DNA of 10,860 bases from an uncultured Clostridia bacterium (GCA_946011705.1 CAMGCA010000039.1:1-10860), one strand, 5' to 3'; positions 1 through 6,430 are shown, counted from the first letter of the stretch. The notes: generated from the letters alone by a model not told the origin. A program made the numbers and translations.

Positions 1-674
1 TTCTGGCTCAGTTTTTTCATCCGCTGCGCCTGGGACAGTGATGGGGTGGCCTGCTCGCTGCTCATGGTTTCCACCAGCAGTTCCTGCTCCTGCTCTGAAA
101 GAGCGGCAAGCTGATAGGCTGGGGTGAGGGCGATTTTCTTTTCGTCCACCATCCGCATCAGCGGCGGAGTGAGATTGTTCAGGGAAATGTAGTTGCGCAC
201 GGTGTCACCGCTGACCCCATCCTTTTCTCCAATGAGATCATCACTTCGGAACTTTGCCGAACCGTTCGGCGAAGTTAAATCGGTCCTCGCACCCTGCCGT
301 TTGATGGCATCCATTTTCATCTTGTATGCCCTGGCCCGTTCCGAGGGAAGAATATCCTCCCGCTGGATGTTGCTGTCTACAAGCTGGATGACGGCTTCAT
401 CATCATTCAGGTTCAGAACGATCACGGGCATGGAATCCTGCCCGGCCAGTTCGCAGGCATATTTCCGTCTGTGACCGGCAATCAGTTCATAGCCGCCTTC
501 CGCGCGGGGGCGGGCAATGGCAGGGACAAGAACACCGTTCTGGCTGACGCTTTCCTTTAGCTCCTGCATGGCAGAATCGTCACGCACGGCGAAGGGATTT
601 TGCGGATGTGGGTGAAGCTGGGATAACGGCACACGGAGAACGGAACCAATCTTTTCCGGCGCTTTCTTTGGCAT
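1..674 (-). CDS. ParB/Spo0J-family protein, 3' end beyond the left window edge
   Basis: This is the first 224 codons of a ParB-like protein; the rest lies left of the window. The ATG at 674-672 follows a GGAGG with 7-nt spacing. An ATG 5 nt upstream is out of frame. The N-terminus (MPKKAPEKIGSVLRVP) leads into the ParB/Sulfiredoxin nuclease-like fold, with HPQNPF at about 23-28 and the family's arginine box AGHRRKYA at about 66-73. The NIQREDILPSERARAYKM block follows at about 102-119. The later part (GVSGDTVRNYISLNNLTPPLM) is the KorB/ParB-type helix-turn-helix. Family members bind parS-like sites and spread on DNA for plasmid, chromosome or conjugative-element segregation. With recombinase debris next to it, an element-encoded ParB is more likely than the chromosomal Spo0J, but no ParA is visible. 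A 27-bp near-palindrome lies inside the gene. Confidence 0.93.
   Translation of the reverse strand, partial: MPKKAPEKIGSVLRVPLSQLHPHPQNPFAVRDDSAMQELKESVSQNGVLVPAIARPRAEGGYELIAGHRRKYACELAGQDSMPVIVLNLNDDEAVIQLVDSNIQREDILPSERARAYKMKMDAIKRQGARTDLTSPNGSAKFRSDDLIGEKDGVSGDTVRNYISLNNLTPPLMRMVDEKKIALTPAYQLAALSEQEQELLVETMSSEQATPSLSQAQRMKKLSQ
250..276. repeat. 27-bp near-perfect palindrome inside parB
   Basis: The arms are AACTTTGCCGAAC (250-262) and GTTCGGCGAAGTT (264-276), complementary at 12 of 13 positions around one central base. On the coding strand it encodes TSPNGSAKF in the variable linker before the HTH. It could be a small palindromic element inserted in frame, an mRNA hairpin or an autoregulatory site. 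It does not resemble the classical parS consensus TGTTTCACGTGAAACA. Confidence 0.6.
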
Positions 675-706
675 GGCATTGCCTCCTTTCAGAGATTTTG
701 GGCATA

Positions 707-741
707 GAAAAAGGGCATTCCCGTAGTGAGGAAATGCCCTT
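707..741 (-). terminator. Terminator-like hairpin in the parB leader
   Basis: On the minus strand a perfect 9-bp stem (AAGGGCATT / AATGCCCTT, 13-nt loop) is followed by TTTTTC, with the first two Ts shared with the stem. It ends about 33 nt before the parB start codon. It could terminate transcription coming from the right or act as an attenuator for parB. The second copy of the leader (7338 onward) keeps only one arm, so the hairpin exists only here. Confidence 0.5.
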
Positions 742-747
742 AATCTT

Positions 748-767
748 GGATAAGGGAAGCCTTATCC
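748..767. other. Leader stem-loop, conserved in both leader copies
   Basis: GGATAAGG and CCTTATCC form a perfect 8-bp stem closed by a GAAG tetraloop. The second copy near 7355-7374 keeps the stem with one mismatch. It lies between the parB promoter candidate and the terminator-like hairpin, so it would be part of the parB 5' leader RNA. No known riboswitch class was recognised. Confidence 0.4.
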
Positions 768-911
768 GGGGGATATGAATTTGTCGCTAATTTTACACCT
801 CCAAAAATTTGCCTTCATTCTGCTTGATTTTTCGGGTTGGAAAAGGACGAAGAATCAGGGTGCAGAATCCCAAAAACCGTTGGTAATTCAGGGCTTTCCC
901 GGTTTGTCGTA

Positions 912-917
912 ATTATA
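912..917 (-). promoter_or_regulatory. Candidate parB -10 box (TATAAT)
   Basis: A perfect TATAAT on the minus strand, preceded by TACGG, is the best promoter candidate for parB. It is unchanged in both repeat copies. No good -35 lies at the optimal distance (TGGCGA with 16-nt spacing is poor), so use may need an activator. The predicted leader would be about 230 nt. Confidence 0.4.
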
Positions 918-923
918 CCGTAA

Positions 924-1046
924 GGGCATACCTTCGCCACGATGGCGATCTCCAACGGTGTGGATGTGAAAATGCTGTCCAGCATCTCCAATCAGTTACT
1001 GTATTTGTCTACATGGTTCCGAATGAACACGACGATCCGGCTTTGA
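924..1046 (+). pseudogene. Relic of a tyrosine recombinase C-terminal catalytic region
   Basis: In one plus-strand frame 927-977 reads HTFATMAISNGVDVKML. This matches the box around the catalytic His/Arg of phage and conjugative-transposon integrases (typically RHTFAT, then NGVDVKTLS). The residue before His is Gly where Arg is expected, and an in-frame TAA lies at 921-923. After about residue 20 the reading no longer resembles the family and stops at 1044-1046. No GHYS-type motif or catalytic Tyr follows. It is a fragment of roughly 20 recognisable residues. The repeat copy at 7533-7550 keeps HTFAT with only synonymous changes, as expected for former coding sequence. Confidence 0.6.
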
Positions 1047-1081
1047 CCATTTTCCGCAGCGACGAAATTGATGGCCGCATA

Positions 1082-1118
1082 AACAAACCACACCACCCGC
1101 GGGTGTGTGTGGTTTGTT
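1082..1118. terminator. Strong stem-loop, possible bidirectional terminator
   Basis: AACAAACCACACCACCC (1082-1098) pairs with GGGTGTGTGTGGTTTGTT (1101-1118) with one bulged base, giving an about 17-bp stem. Neither side has a long T tract (plus side GTTTGTTGTT). It lies downstream of the minus-strand DUF169 gene, so it may end that operon, or it may be an end structure of a lost mobile element. Confidence 0.45.
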
Positions 1119-1304
1119 GTTCGGATAAGCCTCTCAGGATTATGTGGAGGGAGGAAAATCGCTCGGAGAATCGTCTCAAAAGACTTGCACCGGGGGAATA
1201 CGATTGCATCTCATCTGTGCGAGCTTGTGGGCGGACGGAATGGAATCAGCCTGGGGCGGCAGGGGTTTTTCAGCTGTTTCCGCTGCATTGACTTCCCCTC
1301 AGTC
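1119..1304. other. No recognisable gene
   Basis: The stretch between the stem-loop and the DUF169 stop codon has short open frames on both strands, but none has a convincing ribosome binding site with a recognisable protein. No clear Rho-independent terminator follows the DUF169 stop on the minus strand. Confidence 0.5.
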
Positions 1305-2075
1305 TCAGCGCAGATCCACATGGCTGCCGGTGGCTGCCGCCATCTCCTGCCAGTGCTGCATTTTTGCCTGAAGCTCTGCCTTGCTCTGGGCATCCTCCCG
1401 GAAAGCGATAAGGGTCCAATCCATTTCCTCCAGCGCCTGGAAGAATTCTGGCATTTTCCGGAAGGGAATGGAGATCATCCGCAGTCCCTCGGGATATGCC
1501 TTGCGGCGCTTCAGACCGTGATAGAATCCGGTGGTGATATGGTTGACCTTGCCAGAGATGACCGGGTAAGCGTACATCCAGCCGCAGCTGAGTACCGGGG
1601 AGGACTTGGATTCCCACAGGTCACCGGAGATGTAACTGGTTGCCCGCATAATGATGTCCGCCTGGGGAAGAGCCGCCACAAACAACAGCAGGTCCGGGTC
1701 AAAATTGCAGTCCACCGCGGGGCAGTATTCCACATAGTGGATGGTATTGGGCAGCAGAACGGGCAGCTTCTGATACAACTGTTGATTGGCAATGGGTGCT
1801 TTGTAGCAGCCAAAATCGTAGCCCGCCTGACCGCTGGCGGTGACAGGGGGCATATCGATCATGCCCATCACCAGCTTGCCGTAGCAGGCATCGTCGTTCA
1901 CATCGATGTAAAAGTGCTTCCCGGTATCCTGGGTATACTTCAGGTACTGGCAGAAGGCCAGCTGGGGTCCCTCGTAATGGGGCACATCCGGCTTTTCAAA
2001 CCGGAATTTAATGGCAACCGCCGGATATTCCAAATTCAGTTTTCCGATGAGTTCCTTGTCTTTCTGACGCAGCAT
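1305..2075 (-). CDS. DUF169 family protein, last gene of the sulfur operon
   Basis: A 256-residue protein of the uncharacterised DUF169 family (COG2043 type), at normal family length. The start is well supported by GGAGG 7 nt before the ATG, 21 bp after the stop of the D-cysteine desulfhydrase-like gene. The N-terminal KLNLEYPAVAIKF is typical of the family. Six cysteines are present, at about 42 (FCQYL), 64 (DACYG), 90 (FGCYK), 118 and 123 (CPAVDC) and 164. No signal peptide or membrane segment is seen, so a cytoplasmic location is expected. The biochemical role of DUF169 is unknown to me. Its position at the end of a cysteine-degrading operon and its cysteine content suggest, as inference only, binding of sulfide, a thiol or a metal cofactor. 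Confidence 0.88.
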   Translation of the reverse strand: MLRQKDKELIGKLNLEYPAVAIKFRFEKPDVPHYEGPQLAFCQYLKYTQDTGKHFYIDVNDDACYGKLVMGMIDMPPVTASGQAGYDFGCYKAPIANQQLYQKLPVLLPNTIHYVEYCPAVDCNFDPDLLLFVAALPQADIIMRATSYISGDLWESKSSPVLSCGWMYAYPVISGKVNHITTGFYHGLKRRKAYPEGLRMISIPFRKMPEFFQALEEMDWTLIAFREDAQSKAELQAKMQHWQEMAAATGSHVDLR

Positions 2076-2096
2076 GGGAGTTCCTCCATAATCTGT

Positions 2097-3116
2097 TTAT
2101 AATTCACGGATGGTACAGTTATCCCGCAGGGCGGATTGGGCCGCATCCAGATGCTCCTGGGTCCAGACCGCGGCGGTTCCACCGGTGTGGAGGAACAGCA
2201 CATCTCCATCCAACTCCCCGCGATCCATCAGATCCAGCATTCCCCGGAAGGCTTTTCCGGTGTATACAGGGTCCAGAATGATGCCTTCCTCCCTGGCGGC
2301 TTCCAGCAGTGTACTTCTGGTGGCGTCATCCGGGACGCTGTAGGCAAACCCGGTGTAGGGGCATGCCTCAGGGCCGGAAAACAGCCGGATATCCTCCGGT
2401 GTAACCTGAACACCCAGCTCATAATGCCGGCTGACCGCATTCATAAAGGCAGCCATTTCCTCTGTCTGGCCCTCCTTCAGCGGCGCAACCGGAACGCCCA
2501 TCACTTGGAAGGGAGCGTGGTAATACTTGGCTCCCAGAAGCAGGCCGTCATAGGTGCCCTGGGAGCCTACGGCGCACAGCAGAAATCTAGGGTGGATATC
2601 CTGCTTCGCCAGCTGCTCCATTATCTCCGGCACCGCCTGGATATATCCCAGCACCCCGGTGGCATTGGATCCACCGGCGGGCATATAATACACCTTTTCA
2701 CCCCTGGCGGCATACTCGGCAATGACCTTCTGGGCAGCTGCCTCCCGATCCTGGGAGAAGACCAGCTCTGCGCCCATCATGGCATCCAGAGTCAGATTAC
2801 CGGACAGATACTCTGGCGCATCGCCCCCCAGAACCAGAATCGGCTTCAAGCCGTACTGGATTGCCGCCGCCACAGTGGTGCGGCCGTGGTTCGTCTGGGG
2901 GCCGCCCAGGGTCAGGATGGCGGTACATCCCTGGTCTATAGCTTCCTGCAGAATGTATTCCAGTTTCCGGGTTTTGTTGCCGCCGGTGGCTGGGCCGGTC
3001 ATGTCATCTCGTTTGATGTAGATATTGTGTCCGTGCTTCGCACTCAGTCGGGGCAGCACTTCCAGCGGGGTTGGATAATACCCCAGGCGAACTTTTTTCA
3101 TATTTTCCAGCTTCAT
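2097..3116 (-). CDS. D-cysteine desulfhydrase-like PLP enzyme (ACC deaminase family)
   Basis: A 339-residue fold-type II PLP enzyme. D-cysteine desulfhydrases convert D-cysteine to pyruvate, H2S and ammonia; relatives deaminate 1-aminocyclopropane-1-carboxylate. GGNKTRKLE at 45-53 supplies the expected PLP lysine (K48). The substrate loop reads GGPQTNHGR at 71-79, with Thr75 where the family usually has Ser (QSNH/QSNQ), so substrate preference may differ. LDPVYTGKAFRGM and FLHTGGTAAVW near the C-terminus are also typical. The ATG at 3116 has GGGAGG about 9 nt upstream; a second ATG at codon 6 is possible. It sits 119 bp after ridA, beyond a terminator-like stem, and is coupled closely to the DUF169 gene. 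The family assignment is firm; the exact substrate is not. DcyD is the nearest named relative. Confidence 0.88.
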   Translation of the reverse strand: MKLENMKKVRLGYYPTPLEVLPRLSAKHGHNIYIKRDDMTGPATGGNKTRKLEYILQEAIDQGCTAILTLGGPQTNHGRTTVAAAIQYGLKPILVLGGDAPEYLSGNLTLDAMMGAELVFSQDREAAAQKVIAEYAARGEKVYYMPAGGSNATGVLGYIQAVPEIMEQLAKQDIHPRFLLCAVGSQGTYDGLLLGAKYYHAPFQVMGVPVAPLKEGQTEEMAAFMNAVSRHYELGVQVTPEDIRLFSGPEACPYTGFAYSVPDDATRSTLLEAAREEGIILDPVYTGKAFRGMLDLMDRGELDGDVLFLHTGGTAAVWTQEHLDAAQSALRDNCTIREL

Positions 3117-3192
3117 TGTGTATTTCCTCCCGCAAATATTATCTTATTCGGCAGGCGCCGGAGCTTTGGACTTGGATGCAGACCAGGCATAA

Positions 3193-3230
3193 TGAAAAAC
3201 CGGCAGCATATGTTGACGATGCTGCCGGTT
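3193..3230 (-). terminator. Terminator or attenuator between ridA and the D-cysteine desulfhydrase gene
   Basis: On the minus strand AACCGGCAGCAT pairs perfectly with ATGCTGCCGGTT (12 bp, 9-nt loop) and is followed by TTTCAT. The stem starts 5 nt after the ridA stop codon. The T tract is short, so partial read-through is plausible, giving less of the two downstream genes. No strong separate promoter is visible in the 80 bp that follow; GATAAT lies just ahead of the next ribosome binding site without a good -35. Confidence 0.7.
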
Positions 3231-3235
3231 ACCGA

Positions 3236-3619
3236 TTACTCTCTGGAGGCGATGGCTTCGATCTCCACCAGAGCACCCTTTGGCAGCGCGGCTACCTGGA
3301 ACGCGGCGCGAGCCGGGCAGACCCCTTCAAAGAAGGTGGCGTACACCTGATTCATGGCTCCGAAATCCCCGATGTCCTGGAGCAGGACGGTGGTTTTCAA
3401 AACATGTTCCATTCCAAGCCCCTGACTTGCCAGAATGCCGCGGATGTTCTCCAGCGACTGGCGAGTCTGGGCGGCAATGTCCGCGCCAGCGAATTCCCCG
3501 GTGGCAGGGTCAATGGGAAGCTGCCCGGAGACGAACACCAGACCCGCTCCGTTCATGGTTGCCTGGGAGTAAGGGCCGATGGCCGCCGGCGCTTTATTCG
3601 TTTTTATTTCTGTCTTCAT
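3236..3619 (-). CDS. ridA: RidA family 2-iminobutanoate/2-iminopropanoate (enamine/imine) deaminase
   Basis: 127 residues, the normal length of RidA (YjgF/YER057c/UK114 family). Family landmarks are IGPYSQA at 14-20, FVSGQLPID at 29-37, and [24 protein letters not shown] at about 101-124, which includes the conserved arginine R104 and E120. RidA hydrolyses the reactive 2-aminoacrylate/iminopropionate released by PLP-dependent lyases to pyruvate and ammonia. That fits its place between two such enzymes. The gene begins 9 bp after the upstream C-S lyase stop. No good Shine-Dalgarno sits at normal spacing (only AAAGG inside the last codons of the lyase gene), so translational coupling is likely. 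Confidence 0.96.
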   Translation of the reverse strand: MKTEIKTNKAPAAIGPYSQATMNGAGLVFVSGQLPIDPATGEFAGADIAAQTRQSLENIRGILASQGLGMEHVLKTTVLLQDIGDFGAMNQVYATFFEGVCPARAAFQVAALPKGALVEIEAIASRE

Positions 3620-3628
3620 AAATCATCA

Positions 3629-4819
3629 TTAGCCTTTACAATATTTTTTCAGAACCAGCAGGCGCTCCAGCGCCTCTTCCACATATTTTGTTGGGGCGGC
3701 CAGATTCCAGCGTTCAAATCCCGCGCCAGCGTCACCGAAGATAAAGCCTTCGTCCAGGAACAGGTAGGCCTCCTCTTTGAGAATCCGTGCCAGCTCGTGG
3801 CATTCAATGCCCAGCGGGGAGAAATCCATCCACAGCAGGTATGTGCCCTCCAGGCGCATCACCTGTACCCTAGGAAATTCTCGTGCCAGGAAGTCGGTGA
3901 TCAGGTGACGGTTGGCATCGATGACTTTCAGGCACGCTTCCAGCCATGCTTCACCATGGGTATACGCCAGACGGCAGCCTTCCAGACCCAAGATGTTGCA
4001 CTTGGGATTGCCGTCATCCTTCTGCTGCTCCTTGTAGAAAGTATTTCGCAGCTCTTCATTCGGAATGATCACATTGGCAGTCTGCAATCCGGCCAAATTG
4101 AAGGTTTTGCTGGGGGCGGTGCAGATGATGGAATGCATGGCGAATTCTTCTCCCAGAGAGCCGAAGGGAATATGCCGATAGCCGGGGGACAGCAGATCGC
4201 AGTGAATCTCATCAGATACCACCAGAACCTGATTATCCAAGCAGATTCGGCCGATTCGCTCCAGCTCCTCCCGGGTCCAGACCCGTCCGCTGGGATTGTG
4301 AGGAGAGCAGAGAATCAGCAGTTTTGTGTTGGGGTCAGCAGCCTTCCGCTCAAAATCCTCGAAGTCGATGTGGTAGGTATCGCCGTCACGGATCAGAGGA
4401 TTTTCCACCAGAACCCGGTCGTGCCGGGATGCCGCGGCGTACATTGGATAGTAAACCGGTGTCATCAGCATCACGCCCTCACCGGGCTTCGTGAAGGCCT
4501 TGACAGCAGTAAAGAAGGCATTGATCACACCTGGCGTGTCCCGTATCCATTCGGGGCGGATCTTCCAGCTATGCCGCCTTTCCATCCAGGAAACCACAGC
4601 CTCCCGGTATTCGTCGGTCATGTTGGCATAGCCCATCACACCTTCATCCAGGTATTTTTTTAGCCCCTCCCGCACTTCGGGCACCATGGTAAATTCCATG
4701 TCCGCCACAGAGAAGGGAATGACATTCTCCGGAAAAAAGCCGAGGGTCTGCTTAATCTCATTCCACTTACCACTGCCCGCATTCTCTCGACGGACAACGG
4801 TTTCAAAATCATATCTCAT
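3629..4819 (-). CDS. patB: PatB/MalY-type PLP C-S lyase (cystathionine beta-lyase)
   Basis: A 396-residue fold-type I aminotransferase-like enzyme of the MalY/PatB group, at typical length. Landmarks are FSVADMEF at 36-43, SPHNPSGR at 172-179, SDEIH at 202-206, the PLP lysine in APSKTFNLAG (K238), and the C-terminal substrate arginine in GFERWNLAAP. Members cleave the C-S bond of cystathionine, cysteine or related thioethers, giving a thiol, ammonia and pyruvate through 2-aminoacrylate. The start ATG has only a weak GGTGA nearby and lies 35 bp after the transporter stop. It precedes ridA with a 9-bp gap. Its true substrate could be cystathionine, cysteine or a cysteine conjugate imported by the neighbouring transporter. 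Confidence 0.92.
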   Translation of the reverse strand: MRYDFETVVRRENAGSGKWNEIKQTLGFFPENVIPFSVADMEFTMVPEVREGLKKYLDEGVMGYANMTDEYREAVVSWMERRHSWKIRPEWIRDTPGVINAFFTAVKAFTKPGEGVMLMTPVYYPMYAAASRHDRVLVENPLIRDGDTYHIDFEDFERKAADPNTKLLILCSPHNPSGRVWTREELERIGRICLDNQVLVVSDEIHCDLLSPGYRHIPFGSLGEEFAMHSIICTAPSKTFNLAGLQTANVIIPNEELRNTFYKEQQKDDGNPKCNILGLEGCRLAYTHGEAWLEACLKVIDANRHLITDFLAREFPRVQVMRLEGTYLLWMDFSPLGIECHELARILKEEAYLFLDEGFIFGDAGAGFERWNLAAPTKYVEEALERLLVLKKYCKG

Positions 4820-4854
4820 TATTTCACCAGTTTTCTTTTAATCTGATTGGATTT

Positions 4855-6258
4855 TTATTCCACAGTGATGCCGTCCCGGGTCAGTTCTTCGTCGGTCTCG
4901 ATGCGTCTGCCCCAGCCGGTGAGAATGGCAAACCAGAATACCAGGAACAGGGCCATGGAGTGGAAATTGTAGCCCACAAAGGAGATGGCGCTGTAGCCTT
5001 CCGCAACGGCACCGGCGGCAACAGCAAAGCCAGCCAGCTGCAGGCAGCCGGGGTTGGTGGGAACCAGATAGCCCATGCCGCAGCCCAGGCCATCCAAAAT
5101 GTTGGCGCTGCGGGCCCGATCCACCTTGAACGGGCGCATCAGCTGACGGATGATAGGACCGCAAAAGGCGATGGCAGAGGTGCCGCTGGAAATGGCAACG
5201 GACATTACACTGACCATGGCACCGCCCACGATTTCCGCGGAGCGGGCGCTGTTGGCATACTTGCGCATCCGGTTCAGCAGAGCCTCCAGCAGGCCGGCGT
5301 TTTTGACGATGCTGACCATGATGAAGATGAACAGGATGAAGATAATCGAGTTGAGCATACCGCTGAACGCGTTGTAGATCAGACCGTCGGAAGCAACCAG
5401 GGTAGTAGGAGTCTCAAAGCCGAAGACAAAGAGCATCAGAATGCCCAGAATCTCGGAGATCAGCAGCGCGGTGAACAGGCCGCCGCCCCGGAGCATGATG
5501 ATGACAATCAGTACAGGGAGAATCAGGAATACCAGGCTGGAGACATAGGTGCCGTCAACCACCAGCTCGTTGGCAACGCCTTCACCGGCCATAGCAAAGC
5601 CCAGAACGACGTACAGAACCATGGAAATCGCGCCGGCGATCAGGGCGTACTTCAGGCGAGAGCGAACCACGCGGGTGACGTCCACTTCCTGAGAAAGAGA
5701 GGAGGCAATGGTGGTGTCGGAAATGGGGGCCAGGTTATCGCCGAAACAGCTGCCGGCGATGATGGCACCGCAGACCAGGTTAATATTGCAGCCCATCTCA
5801 AAGGCCAGGGGCAGCATTACGGGAGCGGTGGTGGTCATGGCACCGGCAGCGGAGCCGGTGGCGGTGGAGAGGATGGTGCAGATGATGAAGCAGAGAATGG
5901 GAATCAGCGCTGCGGAAACGTGCAGCTTTGCCAGGACATATAGCAAGCCGGAAACCAGATGGGAGGAGGTCAGAATTTTGGACATGATGCCTGCCATCAG
6001 GAAGCAACAGATCATAAAGCCGAAGGTTTTGTCGGTGGCACCTTCGATGATGGCATCTTGGAAACGCTTCTTATCCTTGTAGACCAGGAAGCCGGTCACA
6101 ACGGCGAAGAAGCCGGCAGACCAGAAATTCTTGGTGGAACGCATTCCAAGAGCAGCCATAACCAGAATACTGCCCAGCATGACGATCAGCGGAAGGCACG
6201 CGCCGAAAATACCGCCATAGGTTTCCGCGAAACCCTGTTGAGTTTTTTCTTTCTGCAT
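4855..6258 (-). CDS. NhaC-family antiporter-like transporter
   Basis: 467 residues with about a dozen hydrophobic segments, for example around 14-37, 45-60, 78-92, 102-130 and 160-172, so an integral membrane protein. The signature GSCFGDNLAPISDTT at 169-183, with D174 and D181, and GSAAGAMTTTAPVMLP at about 135-150 place it in the NhaC Na+/H+ antiporter family. That family also includes MleN-type malate/lactate exchangers and other organic-substrate carriers. It is the first gene of the sulfur operon, 25 bp downstream of a palindromic operator. The ATG has AGGAG 9 nt upstream. Because it leads an operon of cysteine/cystathionine lyases, uptake of a sulfur amino acid or export of a product is a better guess than general sodium homeostasis, but the sequence does not prove the substrate. 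Confidence 0.9.
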   Translation of the reverse strand: MQKEKTQQGFAETYGGIFGACLPLIVMLGSILVMAALGMRSTKNFWSAGFFAVVTGFLVYKDKKRFQDAIIEGATDKTFGFMICCFLMAGIMSKILTSSHLVSGLLYVLAKLHVSAALIPILCFIICTILSTATGSAAGAMTTTAPVMLPLAFEMGCNINLVCGAIIAGSCFGDNLAPISDTTIASSLSQEVDVTRVVRSRLKYALIAGAISMVLYVVLGFAMAGEGVANELVVDGTYVSSLVFLILPVLIVIIMLRGGGLFTALLISEILGILMLFVFGFETPTTLVASDGLIYNAFSGMLNSIIFILFIFIMVSIVKNAGLLEALLNRMRKYANSARSAEIVGGAMVSVMSVAISSGTSAIAFCGPIIRQLMRPFKVDRARSANILDGLGCGMGYLVPTNPGCLQLAGFAVAAGAVAEGYSAISFVGYNFHSMALFLVFWFAILTGWGRRIETDEELTRDGITVE

Positions 6259-6283
6259 AATTTGGTTCTCCTTTTTTAATTGT

Positions 6284-6305
6284 GTTAGTTTCCTGAGAAA
6301 CTAAC
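6284..6305. promoter_or_regulatory. Palindromic operator O1, likely MarR-type site
   Basis: Perfect 9-bp arms GTTAGTTTC and GAAACTAAC flank a central CTGA. It begins about 12 bp downstream of the -10 box of the transporter promoter, over or just after the expected transcription start, so bound protein should repress. The core recurs at 6411-6427. The adjacent marR gene makes its product the natural candidate. Confidence 0.75.
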
Positions 6306-6316
6306 CATTCAACCGA

Positions 6317-6345
6317 ATCATATATCCAGCGTAAAAAAATGTCAA
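6317..6345 (-). promoter_or_regulatory. Sigma-A-type promoter of the transporter/lyase operon
   Basis: On the minus strand TTGACA (6345-6340) and TATGAT (6322-6317) are separated by exactly 17 bp, with a T-rich spacer. Transcription is expected to start near 6310, just inside operator O1, leaving a leader of about 50 nt before the transporter ATG. Confidence 0.85.
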
Positions 6346-6353
6346 TATCCCAA

Positions 6354-6410
6354 ATTAAAAAAAGAAATCCCCCCGGTAAATTCGTAGAAAACAACAAATT
6401 ACCGAGGGTA
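6354..6410 (-). terminator. Rho-independent terminator of marR
   Basis: On the minus strand CCCTCGGTAA pairs with TTACCGGGGG, with one G-T wobble and a loop of about 18 nt, and is followed by ATTTCTTTTTTT. It lies directly after the marR stop and before the next promoter, so marR is transcribed separately from the operon it probably controls. Confidence 0.78.
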
Positions 6411-6427
6411 TTAGTTTCCTGAGAAAC
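6411..6427. promoter_or_regulatory. Second operator-like site O2
   Basis: TTAGTTTCCTGAGAAAC repeats 17 bases of O1 exactly; the outer part of the right arm differs (AGTTT instead of TAAC). It lies between the marR stop codon and its terminator, about 100 bp upstream of the operon's start point. The two sites are 126 bp apart, close to twelve helical turns at 10.5 bp. Confidence 0.65.
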
Positions 6428-6430
6428 AGT

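Larger units (their letters stand above)
731..940. repeat. Direct repeat copy A: parB leader and promoter
   Basis: This segment recurs in the same orientation at 7338-7549. Hand alignment gives roughly 15 substitutions and two single-base indels over about 212 positions. It contains the leader hairpins and the TATAAT candidate of parB and ends inside a tyrosine-recombinase relic. A further 70 bp of parB coding sequence (311-380) recurs at 7245-7314 in the same order, so the duplicated unit was the 5' part of parB plus its upstream region. Confidence 0.9.

Noticed and set aside
250..276. parS centromere site
   Set aside because: The palindrome shares no core with the classical parS consensus, and its position inside a coding region alone does not show ParB binding.
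1013..1085. Plus-strand frame reading MVPNEHDDPALTIFRSDEIDGRIN
   Set aside because: The fragment looks protein-like but I could not assign it to a family; there is no ribosome binding site and the frame runs into the stem-loop. Left unannotated.
1107..2102. Long plus-strand open frame of 331 codons over the DUF169 gene
   Set aside because: It is antisense to a DUF169 gene with a good ribosome binding site and has low-complexity, non-family sequence.
3071..4663. Plus-strand open frame of 530 codons across ridA and the C-S lyase gene
   Set aside because: It is antisense to two well-recognised proteins; the length comes from the low stop frequency of the opposite frame in GC-rich DNA.
4960..5943. 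Plus-strand open frame over the transporter gene
   Set aside because: Shadow of the NhaC-family gene; its product is rich in Gly, Asp, Asn and His as expected for the complement of a membrane protein gene.
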